The notes under the pieces are model-generated. The model was not told the origin of the DNA. It saw nothing but the letters and a program-made list of their open reading frames with translations, and ran no database searches. This document shows, in pieces, positions 25,851 through 34,872 of a DNA stretch of 62,106 bases (position 1 is its first letter; every line of letters begins with the position of its first letter). Location of the stretch: NCBI GenBank assembly GCA_036567785.1, contig DATCTV010000010.1, forward strand, positions 1-62,106, given 5' to 3'. The position numbers and the translations under genes were made by a program. This DNA comes from Desulfomonilia bacterium (GTDB taxonomy: Bacteria; Desulfobacterota; Desulfomonilia; UBA1062).

Positions 25851-27257
25851 TTACCTCTTCTTTTTGATGAGTCCCAATTCATCGGCTTTGAGGTAGAATG
25901 TTTTATAATTCATTCCAGATTCACGCGCGGCCTCTGCTATTACCCCATCGTGTTTTTCAAGGAGTTCGCATATGAATTTATATTCAAAGTTATCAAGCAG
26001 CTTCTTTTTCTGTTCATGGTAATTACCTGAAAGCTTCTCTCTGGATGAAGAGACTGTTTCAGTCTCCGATGTACTGACATTATCCTGGTTCAGTATAAAT
26101 GGGAATCCTTCGATGTAGCCCGCCTGTGCCGATACGATCGCCCGCTGGACGACATTTTCCAGTTCGCGGACATTGCCGGGCCAGGGATATTTCATCAGTT
26201 CATCTATGGCACGGGGGGTTATTCCCTTAAGCGCGGGGTTGAGCTTCCTGCCGTACTTGTTGATGAAGTGGCCGACAAGCATCGGGATATCTTCAGTACG
26301 CTGCCTGAGCGGAGGTATCATAATGGGGAAGACGCTTATCCTGTAATAGAGGTCTTCCCTGAAGAGCTTTTCCTTTATCATGTTCTGAATCGGCCGGTTC
26401 GTTGCGCAGACCAGCCTGAAATCGAGCTCCACCTCTTTGTTGCTGCCGAGCCTGGTGATGCATCCGTCCTGCACCACCCTTAATATCTTGGCCTGCAGGC
26501 CGGTCGGTATGTCGCCTATTTCATCAAGAAATAGCGTTCCTGTATGCGCCTTCTCAAAACGGCCTATCCTCTGGCTGAGCGCTCCGGTGAAAGCGCCCTT
26601 TTCATGGCCGAAAAATTCGCTTTCCAGAAGGTTTTCCGGGACTGCTGCACAGTTTATCGTGACAAAAGGCCTGCCCCTGCGCGTACTCCTGTGATGGATG
26701 GAGCGGGCTACAAGTTCCTTCCCTGTCCCTGTTTCTCCGAGTATCAGAACAGTGAGGTCGGTATCTGCAGCCATGATTATCTGGTCATAGACTTTCTGCA
26801 TCAGCGGGTGCGCCCCGATAATCTGGTCAAGCCCCTGTCCGTGCTGCTGCAGCTGGCCTTTGAGTTCGAGATTTTCCTTCAGGATTTCCTGCTGTCTGAT
26901 TATCTTTGTCAGTGCTATTTCCAGCGTATCCATGTTGAAGGGTTTTTCAAGAAAATCATACGCGCCGTATCTCATGGCCTCAACCGCGAGCGAGACATTT
27001 CCAAATGCCGTGACGACGACGACATATGTTCCGGGGTGCTTTTCATTGATTTTCTTAAGGAGTGCCATGCCGTCCATACGCGGCATGCGCATGTCCGTTA
27101 TCACTATGTCGAAGGATTCCAGTGACATTTTATCAAGCGCTTCCATGCCGTCGCAGGCGGTGCTGATCTCAAAACCCGGGTGAGCGTGCAGGAGCGCCTC
27201 CTTGAGCTGTTCGACAAATACCTCTTCATCATCAACAAGCAGAACTTTTTTGGTCAT
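25851..27257 (-). CDS. sigma-54-dependent response regulator (NtrC/AtoC type)
   Basis: 468 residues. Receiver domain with phospho-acceptor D55 in IVITDMRMP, K about 105 in EKPFN; AAA+ domain with Walker A GETGTGKE, the sigma-54 contact loop GAFTGA, and Walker B TLFLDEIGD; C-terminal Fis-type HTH (VIAEAARESGMNYKTFYLKADELG). It activates RpoN promoters on phosphorylation by the kinase whose gene overlaps its start by four bases. No clear sigma-54 promoter was found nearby, so its targets are unknown. Confidence 0.96.
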   Translation of the reverse strand: MTKKVLLVDDEEVFVEQLKEALLHAHPGFEISTACDGMEALDKMSLESFDIVITDMRMPRMDGMALLKKINEKHPGTYVVVVTAFGNVSLAVEAMRYGAYDFLEKPFNMDTLEIALTKIIRQQEILKENLELKGQLQQHGQGLDQIIGAHPLMQKVYDQIIMAADTDLTVLILGETGTGKELVARSIHHRSTRRGRPFVTINCAAVPENLLESEFFGHEKGAFTGALSQRIGRFEKAHTGTLFLDEIGDIPTGLQAKILRVVQDGCITRLGSNKEVELDFRLVCATNRPIQNMIKEKLFREDLYYRISVFPIMIPPLRQRTEDIPMLVGHFINKYGRKLNPALKGITPRAIDELMKYPWPGNVRELENVVQRAIVSAQAGYIEGFPFILNQDNVSTSETETVSSSREKLSGNYHEQKKKLLDNFEYKFICELLEKHDGVIAEAARESGMNYKTFYLKADELGLIKKKR

Positions 27258-28789
27258 AATGCGGGCTCCGTATATTTAGAGTTTCTAATGGTCTTCGTCG
27301 GATCAAGCGGCAGTCTGATAACAAACTCGGCGCCTTTCTTCGGGATATTACGGGCAAAAACATAGCCGCCGTGTGCCTCGACTACTTTATGGACAAGCGA
27401 TAGTCCGAGGCCTGTTCCCCTCTTCTTGGTAGTGAAAAACGGCTGGAATACTTTTTTGAGATCTTCCTCGGAAATTCCGGGGCCTGTATCGCTGATGCTG
27501 ATTTCCAGCGCATCCGATATTACAGGACCACTCTCCGTTTCAAAGCCGTGAGATTCAAGCATGCGTGTCTTGAAAGACAATACCCCTCCCGACGGCATTG
27601 CATCCATTGCGTTGTCCAGGATGTCTTCTATCGCCTGTCTTAATTGTATGCCGTCCGCGATGACGGAATCGGCTCCGGCATCGTAATCGGTTTTAACCTT
27701 TATGTTCCTTTCATTCAGTTCAGCCTCATGGTTGAATATAAGACCGTCTATAATGTTACCTACATGATAGGCCTTGAGTTTGAGCTTTCCGGACCTGCTC
27801 CAGTCAAGCACCTCTGTTACGAACCGCTCCAGGTTTTCAATTCCCTGATTGACGCCTTCAAGTATCTTTTTCTGCTTTTTATCGAGCGATATGGAAAATG
27901 AGAACAGCTCAAGGCCGGTCTTGATTTTCTGCAGGGGATTCCTGACCTCATGCGCGACATGGGCGCTCATCTCTCCTAGAATCGCCATTTTCCTTGTTTC
28001 TGCAAGTTCGCGTTCCATGCGTTTTCTCTGGGTGATGTCACGAATGATATTCTGGGTTGCCACGCTGCCTTCATATTCGATTAAAGCGGGTGTAATTTCA
28101 AAATCACCCCAGGTGCCGTCTTTGGCCATAAATGATATTTCATACTGGTCAGGCACCTTCTCGCCCCTTATGCGCCTGACATAGCGGTCCTCTATAAATT
28201 CTGCTAGTTCGGGATGCACGATATCACGCAGACCCATGTTGATGAGCTCTTTTTCCGAATAGCCAAGCATCTCTATGAACTTGTGATTCGCATACCGGAA
28301 ATAATGATCCTGATAGACAAATATTCCGTCATTGGCCTTTTCTACGAGTATCCGATATTTCTCTTCGGAGACCCTGAGCTTGTCCCGCACAAGGTTTATA
28401 GGCCTCAGATCACGGAATATATTCATCGTAGCAACCGGGACGCCGCGTTTGTAAATATAAGAAACCGAGAGTGAAATCGGGATGAGTGTTCCGTCTTTTG
28501 CATAAAGGGTGGTTTCCTCTCCGACAAGCTTGAGAGGTTTGTCCGCGGTCCCTTTATTCAAGATCGAGAGGATTCTTTCCTGCTCTCCCTGCCCCATGAA
28601 GTGCCTGAATGAGACCTTTTTGTTGAGCAGGTCCACTGAATTGTAACCGGTCATTTTCTGGGCTGCTTCATTGAAGATCAGGACGTAGCCTTCTATATCC
28701 GTTGCAATGATGGCGTCGCTTGAATTGTCGATCAGGCTAAGGAGAAAATCTTCTTCGAGTTTATATAGTTTTTTTATTTTGCCGTCCAA
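27254..28789 (-). CDS. PAS-PAS sensor histidine kinase
   Basis: 511 residues from a TTG start with GGGG and GAG upstream. Two PAS domains (DAIIATDIEGYVLIFNEAAQ near residue 20 and DGIFVYQDHYFRYANHKFIE near 155), a HisKA domain with the phospho-acceptor H about 283 in AHVAHEVRNPLQKI, and a HATPase domain with DNAMDAMP, ISDTGPGIS and GTGLGLSLV. No membrane helix is seen, so it senses a cytoplasmic signal such as redox or a small ligand. Cognate regulator overlaps by ATGA. Confidence 0.95.
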   Translation of the reverse strand: MDGKIKKLYKLEEDFLLSLIDNSSDAIIATDIEGYVLIFNEAAQKMTGYNSVDLLNKKVSFRHFMGQGEQERILSILNKGTADKPLKLVGEETTLYAKDGTLIPISLSVSYIYKRGVPVATMNIFRDLRPINLVRDKLRVSEEKYRILVEKANDGIFVYQDHYFRYANHKFIEMLGYSEKELINMGLRDIVHPELAEFIEDRYVRRIRGEKVPDQYEISFMAKDGTWGDFEITPALIEYEGSVATQNIIRDITQRKRMERELAETRKMAILGEMSAHVAHEVRNPLQKIKTGLELFSFSISLDKKQKKILEGVNQGIENLERFVTEVLDWSRSGKLKLKAYHVGNIIDGLIFNHEAELNERNIKVKTDYDAGADSVIADGIQLRQAIEDILDNAMDAMPSGGVLSFKTRMLESHGFETESGPVISDALEISISDTGPGISEEDLKKVFQPFFTTKKRGTGLGLSLVHKVVEAHGGYVFARNIPKKGAEFVIRLPLDPTKTIRNSKYTEPAL

Positions 28790-28818
28790 CTCTCAAACCC
28801 CTTCAGATTTATCGGAAA

Positions 28819-28847
28819 ACTATATCAGTAATTTGCAATGAAGACAA
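28819..28847 (-). promoter_or_regulatory. sigma-70 promoter for kinase-regulator-MoaE operon
   Basis: On the minus strand TTGTCT (28842-28847), exactly 17 bases, then TATAGT (28819-28824), about 30 bases before the TTG start of the kinase gene. A good -10 and optimal spacing. Confidence 0.6.
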
Positions 28848-28895
28848 ATTAGGGATAAAAGTTCAGGAAACCATCCTGACTGACGGGAGGACTCT

Positions 28896-29432
28896 ATGGA
28901 ATACATTCCGGGCGGAAGAAAAATAGAACTCGTAAAAGGGGATATTACGGCTCAGGATACCGAAGCAGTCGTCAACGCCGCCAATAACCAGCTTGCACCG
29001 GGCGGTGGTGTGGCAGGCGCCATACACCGGGCGGCGGGTCCGGAATTGTGGAAAGAGTGTTCAAAACTTGGCGGTTGTCCGACAGGGGAAGCCCGCATCA
29101 GCAAAGGATATAATCTGCCTAACCGCTATGTCATACATACCGTGGGCCCGGTTTACAGAAATTCACCTGATGATCCTTTACTGCTTGCTTCATGTTACCG
29201 CAGCTCCCTTGAGCTGGCTGAAAGAAACGGTATAAAAACTATTTCCTTCCCGGCCCTTTCAACCGGGATATTCGGCTATCCTGCAGGAGATGCGGCAAAG
29301 GTTGCATTAAGTACGATTATTGATTACCTGAAGAAATCAACGGTTATTACACTCGTGCGGATGGTTCTGTATGATGAAGCGTCGTTAAGGGTTCATGAAG
29401 AAGTGCTGAAAGATCTGACTGGGGGGAAGTGA
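28896..29432 (+). CDS. macrodomain protein (O-acetyl-ADP-ribose deacetylase type)
   Basis: 178 residues, essentially one macrodomain: VKGDITAQDTEAVVNAANNQL, then GGGVAGAIHRAAG and the loop PALSTGIFGYP. These residues bind ADP-ribose. Bacterial YmdB-type members hydrolyse O-acetyl-ADP-ribose or remove ADP-ribose from proteins. RBS GGGAGG. Its TGA is immediately followed by the kdsB ATG, so the two are probably cotranscribed although functionally unrelated. Confidence 0.94.
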   Translation: MEYIPGGRKIELVKGDITAQDTEAVVNAANNQLAPGGGVAGAIHRAAGPELWKECSKLGGCPTGEARISKGYNLPNRYVIHTVGPVYRNSPDDPLLLASCYRSSLELAERNGIKTISFPALSTGIFGYPAGDAAKVALSTIIDYLKKSTVITLVRMVLYDEASLRVHEEVLKDLTGGK

Positions 29433-30146
29433 ATGAAAATTGTCGCCGTAATACCGGCCAGGTATGAATCCACAAGATTCCCCGGCAAGCCGCTTACCGA
29501 TGTATGCGGCAAGCCGATGATTGAGCGTGTTTATGAGCAGGCCGCCAGGATAAAAGGGATTGAGAGCGTCATTGTCGCAACCGATGATGAAAGAATAATG
29601 AACGCGGTCAGAGGCTTCGGCGGCAACACGGTCATGACCGGCAAAGAATGTGCATCCGGGACTGACCGGGTGGCGGAAGCAGTCAAGGATATTGATGCGG
29701 ATGCGGTTATCAATGTCCAGGGTGATCAGGTAATATTGGATTGTGATGCCATTGCAGGCCTTGTTGAATGCATGGCCGGCGGCGAGAAAATGGCGACGAT
29801 CGCAGTGCCTGCAATGCCTGAAGACAGGGATGATCCCAACATTGTAAAGGTTGTCTGTTCAATAAAAGGTTATGCACTTTATTTTTCGCGCTCCACGATT
29901 CCCTACGAAAGAAGCTCAGGCCATTACCGTATGCTCAAACATGTAGGGATTTACGGGTATACGAAAGAGACACTGTTCAGGTTCAAGGAACTGCCCCAGT
30001 CGCCGCTCGAGATGAGCGAATCGCTTGAACAGCTGAGGGCTCTTGAAAACGGCATACCGATAAGGGTAGTTGTGGCTGAAGGCGAGTTCCACGAAATCAA
30101 CACCGAGCAGGACAGGCAGAGGATAATCAGTACATGGCCCGTCTGA
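29433..30146 (+). CDS. kdsB: 3-deoxy-manno-octulosonate cytidylyltransferase (CMP-Kdo synthetase)
   Basis: 237 residues. The nucleotidyltransferase start VIPARYESTRFPGKPL, the segment VINVQGDQ and YFSRSTIPY with KHVGIYGY are diagnostic of KdsB. It activates Kdo with CTP for lipid A glycosylation in the cytoplasm. Overlaps waaA by 13 bases, joining the Kdo activation and transfer steps in one transcript. Confidence 0.96.
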   Translation: MKIVAVIPARYESTRFPGKPLTDVCGKPMIERVYEQAARIKGIESVIVATDDERIMNAVRGFGGNTVMTGKECASGTDRVAEAVKDIDADAVINVQGDQVILDCDAIAGLVECMAGGEKMATIAVPAMPEDRDDPNIVKVVCSIKGYALYFSRSTIPYERSSGHYRMLKHVGIYGYTKETLFRFKELPQSPLEMSESLEQLRALENGIPIRVVVAEGEFHEINTEQDRQRIISTWPV

Positions 30147-31375
30147 TTCTGTTAATATACCGCATACTTGCCTGGATAGCTCTGATTCCGCTGTGCGTGG
30201 CAGTCAGGAATCATCCGAACTTTAAAGGCACAATTGCTTCAAGGCTTGGTGCTGAAATGCCGCCCGCGCCGGGTGAAAGAAAACTTATCTGGCTTCACTG
30301 CGCTTCCTTAGGCGAGGTAAAGGCGGCGGAACTTCTGATAGATGCCTTGAAGAAGGTCAGGCCTGATATTTTGATATATGTGTCGTCAATGACCGTGACC
30401 GGCCGTGATGCTGCATGTAAAATAAAGGGAATTGATCATGTGTTTCCTTTTCCTTTCGATCTTGCACCGGTTATCAGACTTTTCCTGAAGCATCTCATGC
30501 CTTCAGCGCTTGTAATAATGGAAACCGAAATATGGCCCAACCTTCTGAACGAAGCACGGAATAAAAATGTACCGGTAGTCTTCGTCAATGCGCGGATGTC
30601 CGGGAAGTCGGTTCGGAATTTTAAGATCATTAAACCTCTGACATCTGTGATTTTAAAGAATGCGACTGTTCTTGCCATTTCAGATGCCGATGCAGAAAGG
30701 TTTGCTTCAATCGGGGCGGGACACGTTAAAGTAATTGGAAACATCAAATTCGATGCCGTTAAATCGGCTGATACCTCAAAAAGAAAGAAATTAAAGGAAA
30801 GCATAAATGCCGATGGCAGGCCTGTTTTTATAGCCGGAAGCGTAAGGGAAGGGGAGGAGAGATTCGTTGTCGATGCAGTCAGATATGCTTCGTCAAAAAT
30901 CCCCGGGCTTATATCGATTGTAGCACCACGCCATTCGGGCAGTGTGGGATTATTGGGTGAGATGCTCAACGCTTCGGGGATTTCATTCGCTCTGAGAAGC
31001 AGCGGGAATACAGCGGATATAATTATTGTCGATACGATGGGAGAGTTGTTCAACCTGTACGGGGCATCCGATGTCGCATTTGTGGGGGGCAGCCTTGTTG
31101 ATCTGGGCGGCCAGAATATACTCGAACCCATTGCATGGGGTGTACCTACAATCCACGGGCAGTATATGTCGAATTTCAGATGGGCCCTTGATGTTGTGAG
31201 CGGCTCAACTGTTGAAATTGACAACCCGGATAAGCTTGGAACTGCAATCATTGACGTACTCGGTAATCCCAGCATCTTTAAGGCAAAGGCGGACGAAGCT
31301 TTGCATTTGATATCAAAGCTAAGGGGAATATCGATGAAATATGCTGAAAATATCGCATTATCCCTGAACAAATGA
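30134..31375 (+). CDS. waaA: Kdo transferase
   Basis: 413 residues. An N-terminal membrane-associated segment, LIWLHCASLGEVKAAELLIDAL (GT30 signature), METEIWPNLL, and the C-terminal FVGGSLVDLGGQNILEPIAWGVPTIHG. WaaA adds Kdo from CMP-Kdo to lipid IVA at the inner membrane. This shows that the organism makes lipopolysaccharide. No lpxK is adjacent, unlike in many genomes. Confidence 0.96.
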   Translation: MARLILLIYRILAWIALIPLCVAVRNHPNFKGTIASRLGAEMPPAPGERKLIWLHCASLGEVKAAELLIDALKKVRPDILIYVSSMTVTGRDAACKIKGIDHVFPFPFDLAPVIRLFLKHLMPSALVIMETEIWPNLLNEARNKNVPVVFVNARMSGKSVRNFKIIKPLTSVILKNATVLAISDADAERFASIGAGHVKVIGNIKFDAVKSADTSKRKKLKESINADGRPVFIAGSVREGEERFVVDAVRYASSKIPGLISIVAPRHSGSVGLLGEMLNASGISFALRSSGNTADIIIVDTMGELFNLYGASDVAFVGGSLVDLGGQNILEPIAWGVPTIHGQYMSNFRWALDVVSGSTVEIDNPDKLGTAIIDVLGNPSIFKAKADEALHLISKLRGISMKYAENIALSLNK

Positions 31376-31606
31376 GCATGATAACAATGTGTTGCGGGAT
31401 TATAAAAGACCTGTTATTCGTTTTTATGGTTATATTTCTGAACGCTTAAATTTTGTTTGAATTAATGGGAAAAATCATAAAACAACTTGCTTCAAAATTG
31501 AATGAAAAGTCATGGTATTTCACCATGATCGACGGAGTTTTTGTTAATGTGCAATAAAGAACTTTTCAAAAAATAAATCTGAAAAATACATAAACAGGAA
31601 GAAAAA

Positions 31607-32482
31607 ATGATTAAAAAAGGCATTATATTGGCAGGCGGGTCAGGAACAAGACTTTATCCTGTTACAAAGGCAATAAGCAAACAGCTGCTGCCGGTTTATG
31701 ACAAGCCCATGATCTATTATCCTTTGAGTGTTCTCATGCTTGCCGGCATAAGGGATATTCTTGTCATCAATACCCCGCACGAACAGTTTCTCTTCAAGAA
31801 TCTTCTGGGCGACGGAAGCCAGTGGGGTATAAACATAAGCTATGCGGTTCAGCCGAATCCCGAAGGAATTGCCCAGGCTTTTATCATAGGGAGGAACTTC
31901 ATAGGAAATGACGGATGTACATTGATTCTTGGTGACAACATTTTCTACGGTCATGACCTTATCAAGGGGTTGAAGCAGGCAGCTAATCAAAAAGACGGTG
32001 CAACGGTTTTTGCCTACTGGGTCAAAGATCCTGAACGTTATGGGGTCGTTGAATTCGATGAAAAAGGCCTGGCGGTTTCAATTGAGGAAAAGCCGGAAAA
32101 ACCGCGTTCTCATTATGCCGTCACAGGACTTTATTTTTATGACAATTCCATTGTAGATGTTGCGGGTAAACTTAAGCCTTCTGCAAGAGGCGAGCTTGAA
32201 ATAACGGATGTAAACAGGGAGTATCTTAAAAGAGGTCTCCTTAAGGTGGAGACTCTGGGGAGAGGATTTGCCTGGCTTGACACGGGTACATATGAATCAC
32301 TCTTGCAGGCGTCCGATTATATCGGGACAATCCAGGAAAGACAGGGACTGATGATAGCCTGTCCCGAAGAGATAGCATACAAGTCGGGCTGGATAGATAA
32401 GGATAGAGTTCTGGCCCAGGCTGAACCTCTGAAGAAGAACAGCTACGGTAAATATTTAATCGACCTCATCAATAACGAATAG
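31607..32482 (+). CDS. rmlA: glucose-1-phosphate thymidylyltransferase
   Basis: 291 residues. [38 protein letters not shown] and [16 protein letters not shown] are the RmlA/RfbA signatures. It makes dTDP-glucose for dTDP-rhamnose or related sugars. rmlB, rmlC and rmlD are not in the window, so the rest of the pathway must be elsewhere. RBS AGGAAG. The 230 bases upstream hold a short inverted repeat (31510-31528) but no firm promoter. Confidence 0.95.
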   Translation: MIKKGIILAGGSGTRLYPVTKAISKQLLPVYDKPMIYYPLSVLMLAGIRDILVINTPHEQFLFKNLLGDGSQWGINISYAVQPNPEGIAQAFIIGRNFIGNDGCTLILGDNIFYGHDLIKGLKQAANQKDGATVFAYWVKDPERYGVVEFDEKGLAVSIEEKPEKPRSHYAVTGLYFYDNSIVDVAGKLKPSARGELEITDVNREYLKRGLLKVETLGRGFAWLDTGTYESLLQASDYIGTIQERQGLMIACPEEIAYKSGWIDKDRVLAQAEPLKKNSYGKYLIDLINNE

Positions 32483-32590
32483 GCCTGGCTGGAAGTGATT
32501 AAGATTTTCAGGCCTAATTGTTATCTGGACTGTTTTTTCGAGCGGGCATTTTTCACGTTAAATTATCAATAAAACAAGAAGAGGTGTTAT

Positions 32591-33364
32591 GTGATTCAAA
32601 AACGTGAGATACGTCATATCATTGACCTCATAGTCGTTCTGACTCAGAAGGAAATGAAGGTCAGATATAAGAATAATTTCCTGGGCTATCTCTGGTCTAT
32701 TCTCAATCCGCTTGCCTTTGCATTTGTATTCTTTGTTGTCTTCAAGGTTGTCATGCGCATACAGATGGAAGACTATACATTGTTTCTGATAGCAGGACTT
32801 TTCCCGTGGCAATGGCTGTCGAATTCAATGAACATGTCGCCCACGGTCTTTCTGGTTAACGCATCCATCATTAAAAAAGTTAATTACCCGAGGAATGTCA
32901 CTCTTCTTGCCGTCATACTACAGGATATGATTCATTTCATTCTGGCAATTCCGGTGATTATTTTTTTCATGTTTGTCTATCATAAAATCCCTTACCTTTC
33001 ATGGATTTATGGCATCCCCCTTCTCTTGATTATTCAGCTTTTATTGAGTTATGGCATATGCTTGGCTATTTCATCGATAAATCTCTTTTTCAGGGATCTA
33101 GAAAGGCTCACAACCATATTCACCATGTTTCTCTTTTATTGCACGCCAATCATTTACCCCGAAACGATGATTCCTGAAAAATATAAATATCTGTTAAATT
33201 TCAACCCTATTGCCCCTTTGATGGTCAGCTGGAGGAATCTTTTCCTGAACGGCACATTGAACCTGGAATCTATCGCAGTAAGTTTTGCCTATAGCCTCAT
33301 CGCGTTCGGAATCGGCCATTATATATACAGCAAACTTGTCTGGAGATTTGCGGAGATACTATGA
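32591..33364 (+). CDS. ABC-2 type polysaccharide export permease (Wzm-like)
   Basis: 257 residues from GTG with GAGGTG upstream. RYKNNFLGYLWSILNPLAF and the later FNPIAPLMVSWRNLFLNG are typical of O-antigen/teichoic acid exporters, with about six membrane helices. It pairs with the next gene (ATGA overlap) to flip a complete lipid-linked polysaccharide to the periplasm. Confidence 0.93.
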   Translation: MIQKREIRHIIDLIVVLTQKEMKVRYKNNFLGYLWSILNPLAFAFVFFVVFKVVMRIQMEDYTLFLIAGLFPWQWLSNSMNMSPTVFLVNASIIKKVNYPRNVTLLAVILQDMIHFILAIPVIIFFMFVYHKIPYLSWIYGIPLLLIIQLLLSYGICLAISSINLFFRDLERLTTIFTMFLFYCTPIIYPETMIPEKYKYLLNFNPIAPLMVSWRNLFLNGTLNLESIAVSFAYSLIAFGIGHYIYSKLVWRFAEIL

Positions 33365-34107
33365 ACAGCCCTGTAATCAATTTTGAAAAGGTCAGCAAAA
33401 CATATCCCCTCTATCATCACATAACCGGAGGGATTAAGAATTTTCTTTTTCATCTGCCGAATGCAATAAATTCCATGCGGAAATTCAAGTTCGAAGCGCT
33501 CCATGACATAACCTTTAGTGTCAATAAAGGAGAAAGCATCGGCATAATCGGGAGAAATGGAGCAGGCAAAAGCACAATACTCGGCCTTATGGCAGGTGTT
33601 CTGAAACCTACTGGGGGTCGCGTTACAATCAAAGGAAAAGTAGCCCCTTTGCTGGAGCTTGGCGGAGGGTTTCATGCCGAGTTGACAGGACGTGAAAATA
33701 TTATCCTTAATGGCATCCTCCTGGGTATGACAAAGTCTGAAGTGAAAAGAAAGATGGATGTGATAATTGAGTTTTCTGAACTCGCTGGTTTTATAGAACA
33801 GCCGATCAGGATGTATTCTTCAGGTATGCTTGCCAGGCTCGGCTTTTCAGTGATAGCGAATCTTGAACCTGACATACTTCTGATTGATGAAATACTGGCA
33901 GTCGGCGATAAGGATTTCCAGAAAAAATGCCTTGAAAAGATGCAGGAATTCAAGAAGTTGGGAGTGACTATAGTACTCGTTTCACATAACATGGGAGATG
34001 TCGAAATGATGTGCGACAGGGCAATATGGATTGAGGATCATTACCAGAAAATGGACGGACATCCTTCCGAGGTTATTCAGAACTATTTAAATCCCGAAAC
34101 TTCCTGA
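33361..34107 (+). CDS. ABC polysaccharide export ATPase (Wzt-like)
   Basis: 248 residues. Walker A GRNGAGKST, the Wzt/TagH insertion GAPLLELGGGFH-like block (VAPLLELGGGFHAELTGREN), signature YSSGMLARLGF, Walker B LLIDEILAVGD. It ends right after the ATPase domain, so the C-terminal carbohydrate-binding domain that recognises a capped O-antigen end in some Wzt proteins is missing. Confidence 0.94.
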   Translation: MNSPVINFEKVSKTYPLYHHITGGIKNFLFHLPNAINSMRKFKFEALHDITFSVNKGESIGIIGRNGAGKSTILGLMAGVLKPTGGRVTIKGKVAPLLELGGGFHAELTGRENIILNGILLGMTKSEVKRKMDVIIEFSELAGFIEQPIRMYSSGMLARLGFSVIANLEPDILLIDEILAVGDKDFQKKCLEKMQEFKKLGVTIVLVSHNMGDVEMMCDRAIWIEDHYQKMDGHPSEVIQNYLNPETS

Positions 34108-34187
34108 AAAATTGATGGGGTTATTTTATCCGATATTAAAATCTGAAAACTATAAAGCCTGCATGAATCAGTGGTAATGGAGAAATA

Positions 34188-34868
34188 GTGAATAATACCC
34201 CGGATATAAATACGAAAGAATACTGGGATACACGATTTGAAAAAAACTGGGAGTTGTGTGGCGGTAGGGAACAGTCACGCTTTTTTGCACGGCTGGTGGT
34301 TGATAATCTGCCGTCCTGGTTCATGGATCAATTAAAATCAGGGCATCTGACCTTCCTGGACTGGGGCTGTGCACAGGGAGACGGTACGGCAATCTGGACG
34401 GACTTTATTGACGGCGGACAAATAACGGGTATTGATTTTTCAAGGACAGCAATAGAGAAAGCTGCCAGAAATTATCCGGATATATGTTTCATAAATGAAG
34501 ACTGGCTGAAGGACAGTGAAGAAAAGATAAAATATCATGATATTGTCTTCTCCTCGAATACCCTTGAACATTTCCGGAATCCATATGATGTACTTAATAC
34601 TTTGAGTCTGCATGCAGGAAAAGCCATTGTGCTCATATTACCGTTTCGTGAGACTGACAGGATTGAAGAGCACCTCTATACATTCACAGATGAGAACATC
34701 CCGAAAAGTTTGCAGAATGGTTTCAGACTCTTCTGGTCCAAAGTGATTGATTGCAGACAGATTCCCGGTTCTTTATGGCACGGGGAGCAGATTGTTTTAA
34801 TATATGCAGATGAACATTGGATTGACAGCTTGGGAATTCCGGTAAAAAAAATCCTCGAAGGAAAGTAA
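34188..34868 (+). CDS. SAM-dependent methyltransferase in polysaccharide cluster
   Basis: 226 residues from GTG. KEYWDTRFEKNWELCGG resembles the entry of cluster methyltransferases, SAM motif I is LDWGCAQGDGTAIW, and FSSNTLEHFRNPYDVL follows. It may methylate a sugar residue or the chain end; substrate unknown. Only four bases separate it from the large glycosyltransferase. Confidence 0.85.
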   Translation: MNNTPDINTKEYWDTRFEKNWELCGGREQSRFFARLVVDNLPSWFMDQLKSGHLTFLDWGCAQGDGTAIWTDFIDGGQITGIDFSRTAIEKAARNYPDICFINEDWLKDSEEKIKYHDIVFSSNTLEHFRNPYDVLNTLSLHAGKAIVLILPFRETDRIEEHLYTFTDENIPKSLQNGFRLFWSKVIDCRQIPGSLWHGEQIVLIYADEHWIDSLGIPVKKILEGK

Positions 34869-34872
34869 AGCA

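Noticed and set aside
30436..31371. 311-codon open frame on the minus strand opposite waaA
   Set aside because: It is antisense to a gene with clear Kdo transferase motifs; its translation is serine/isoleucine-rich, without domain signature or RBS.
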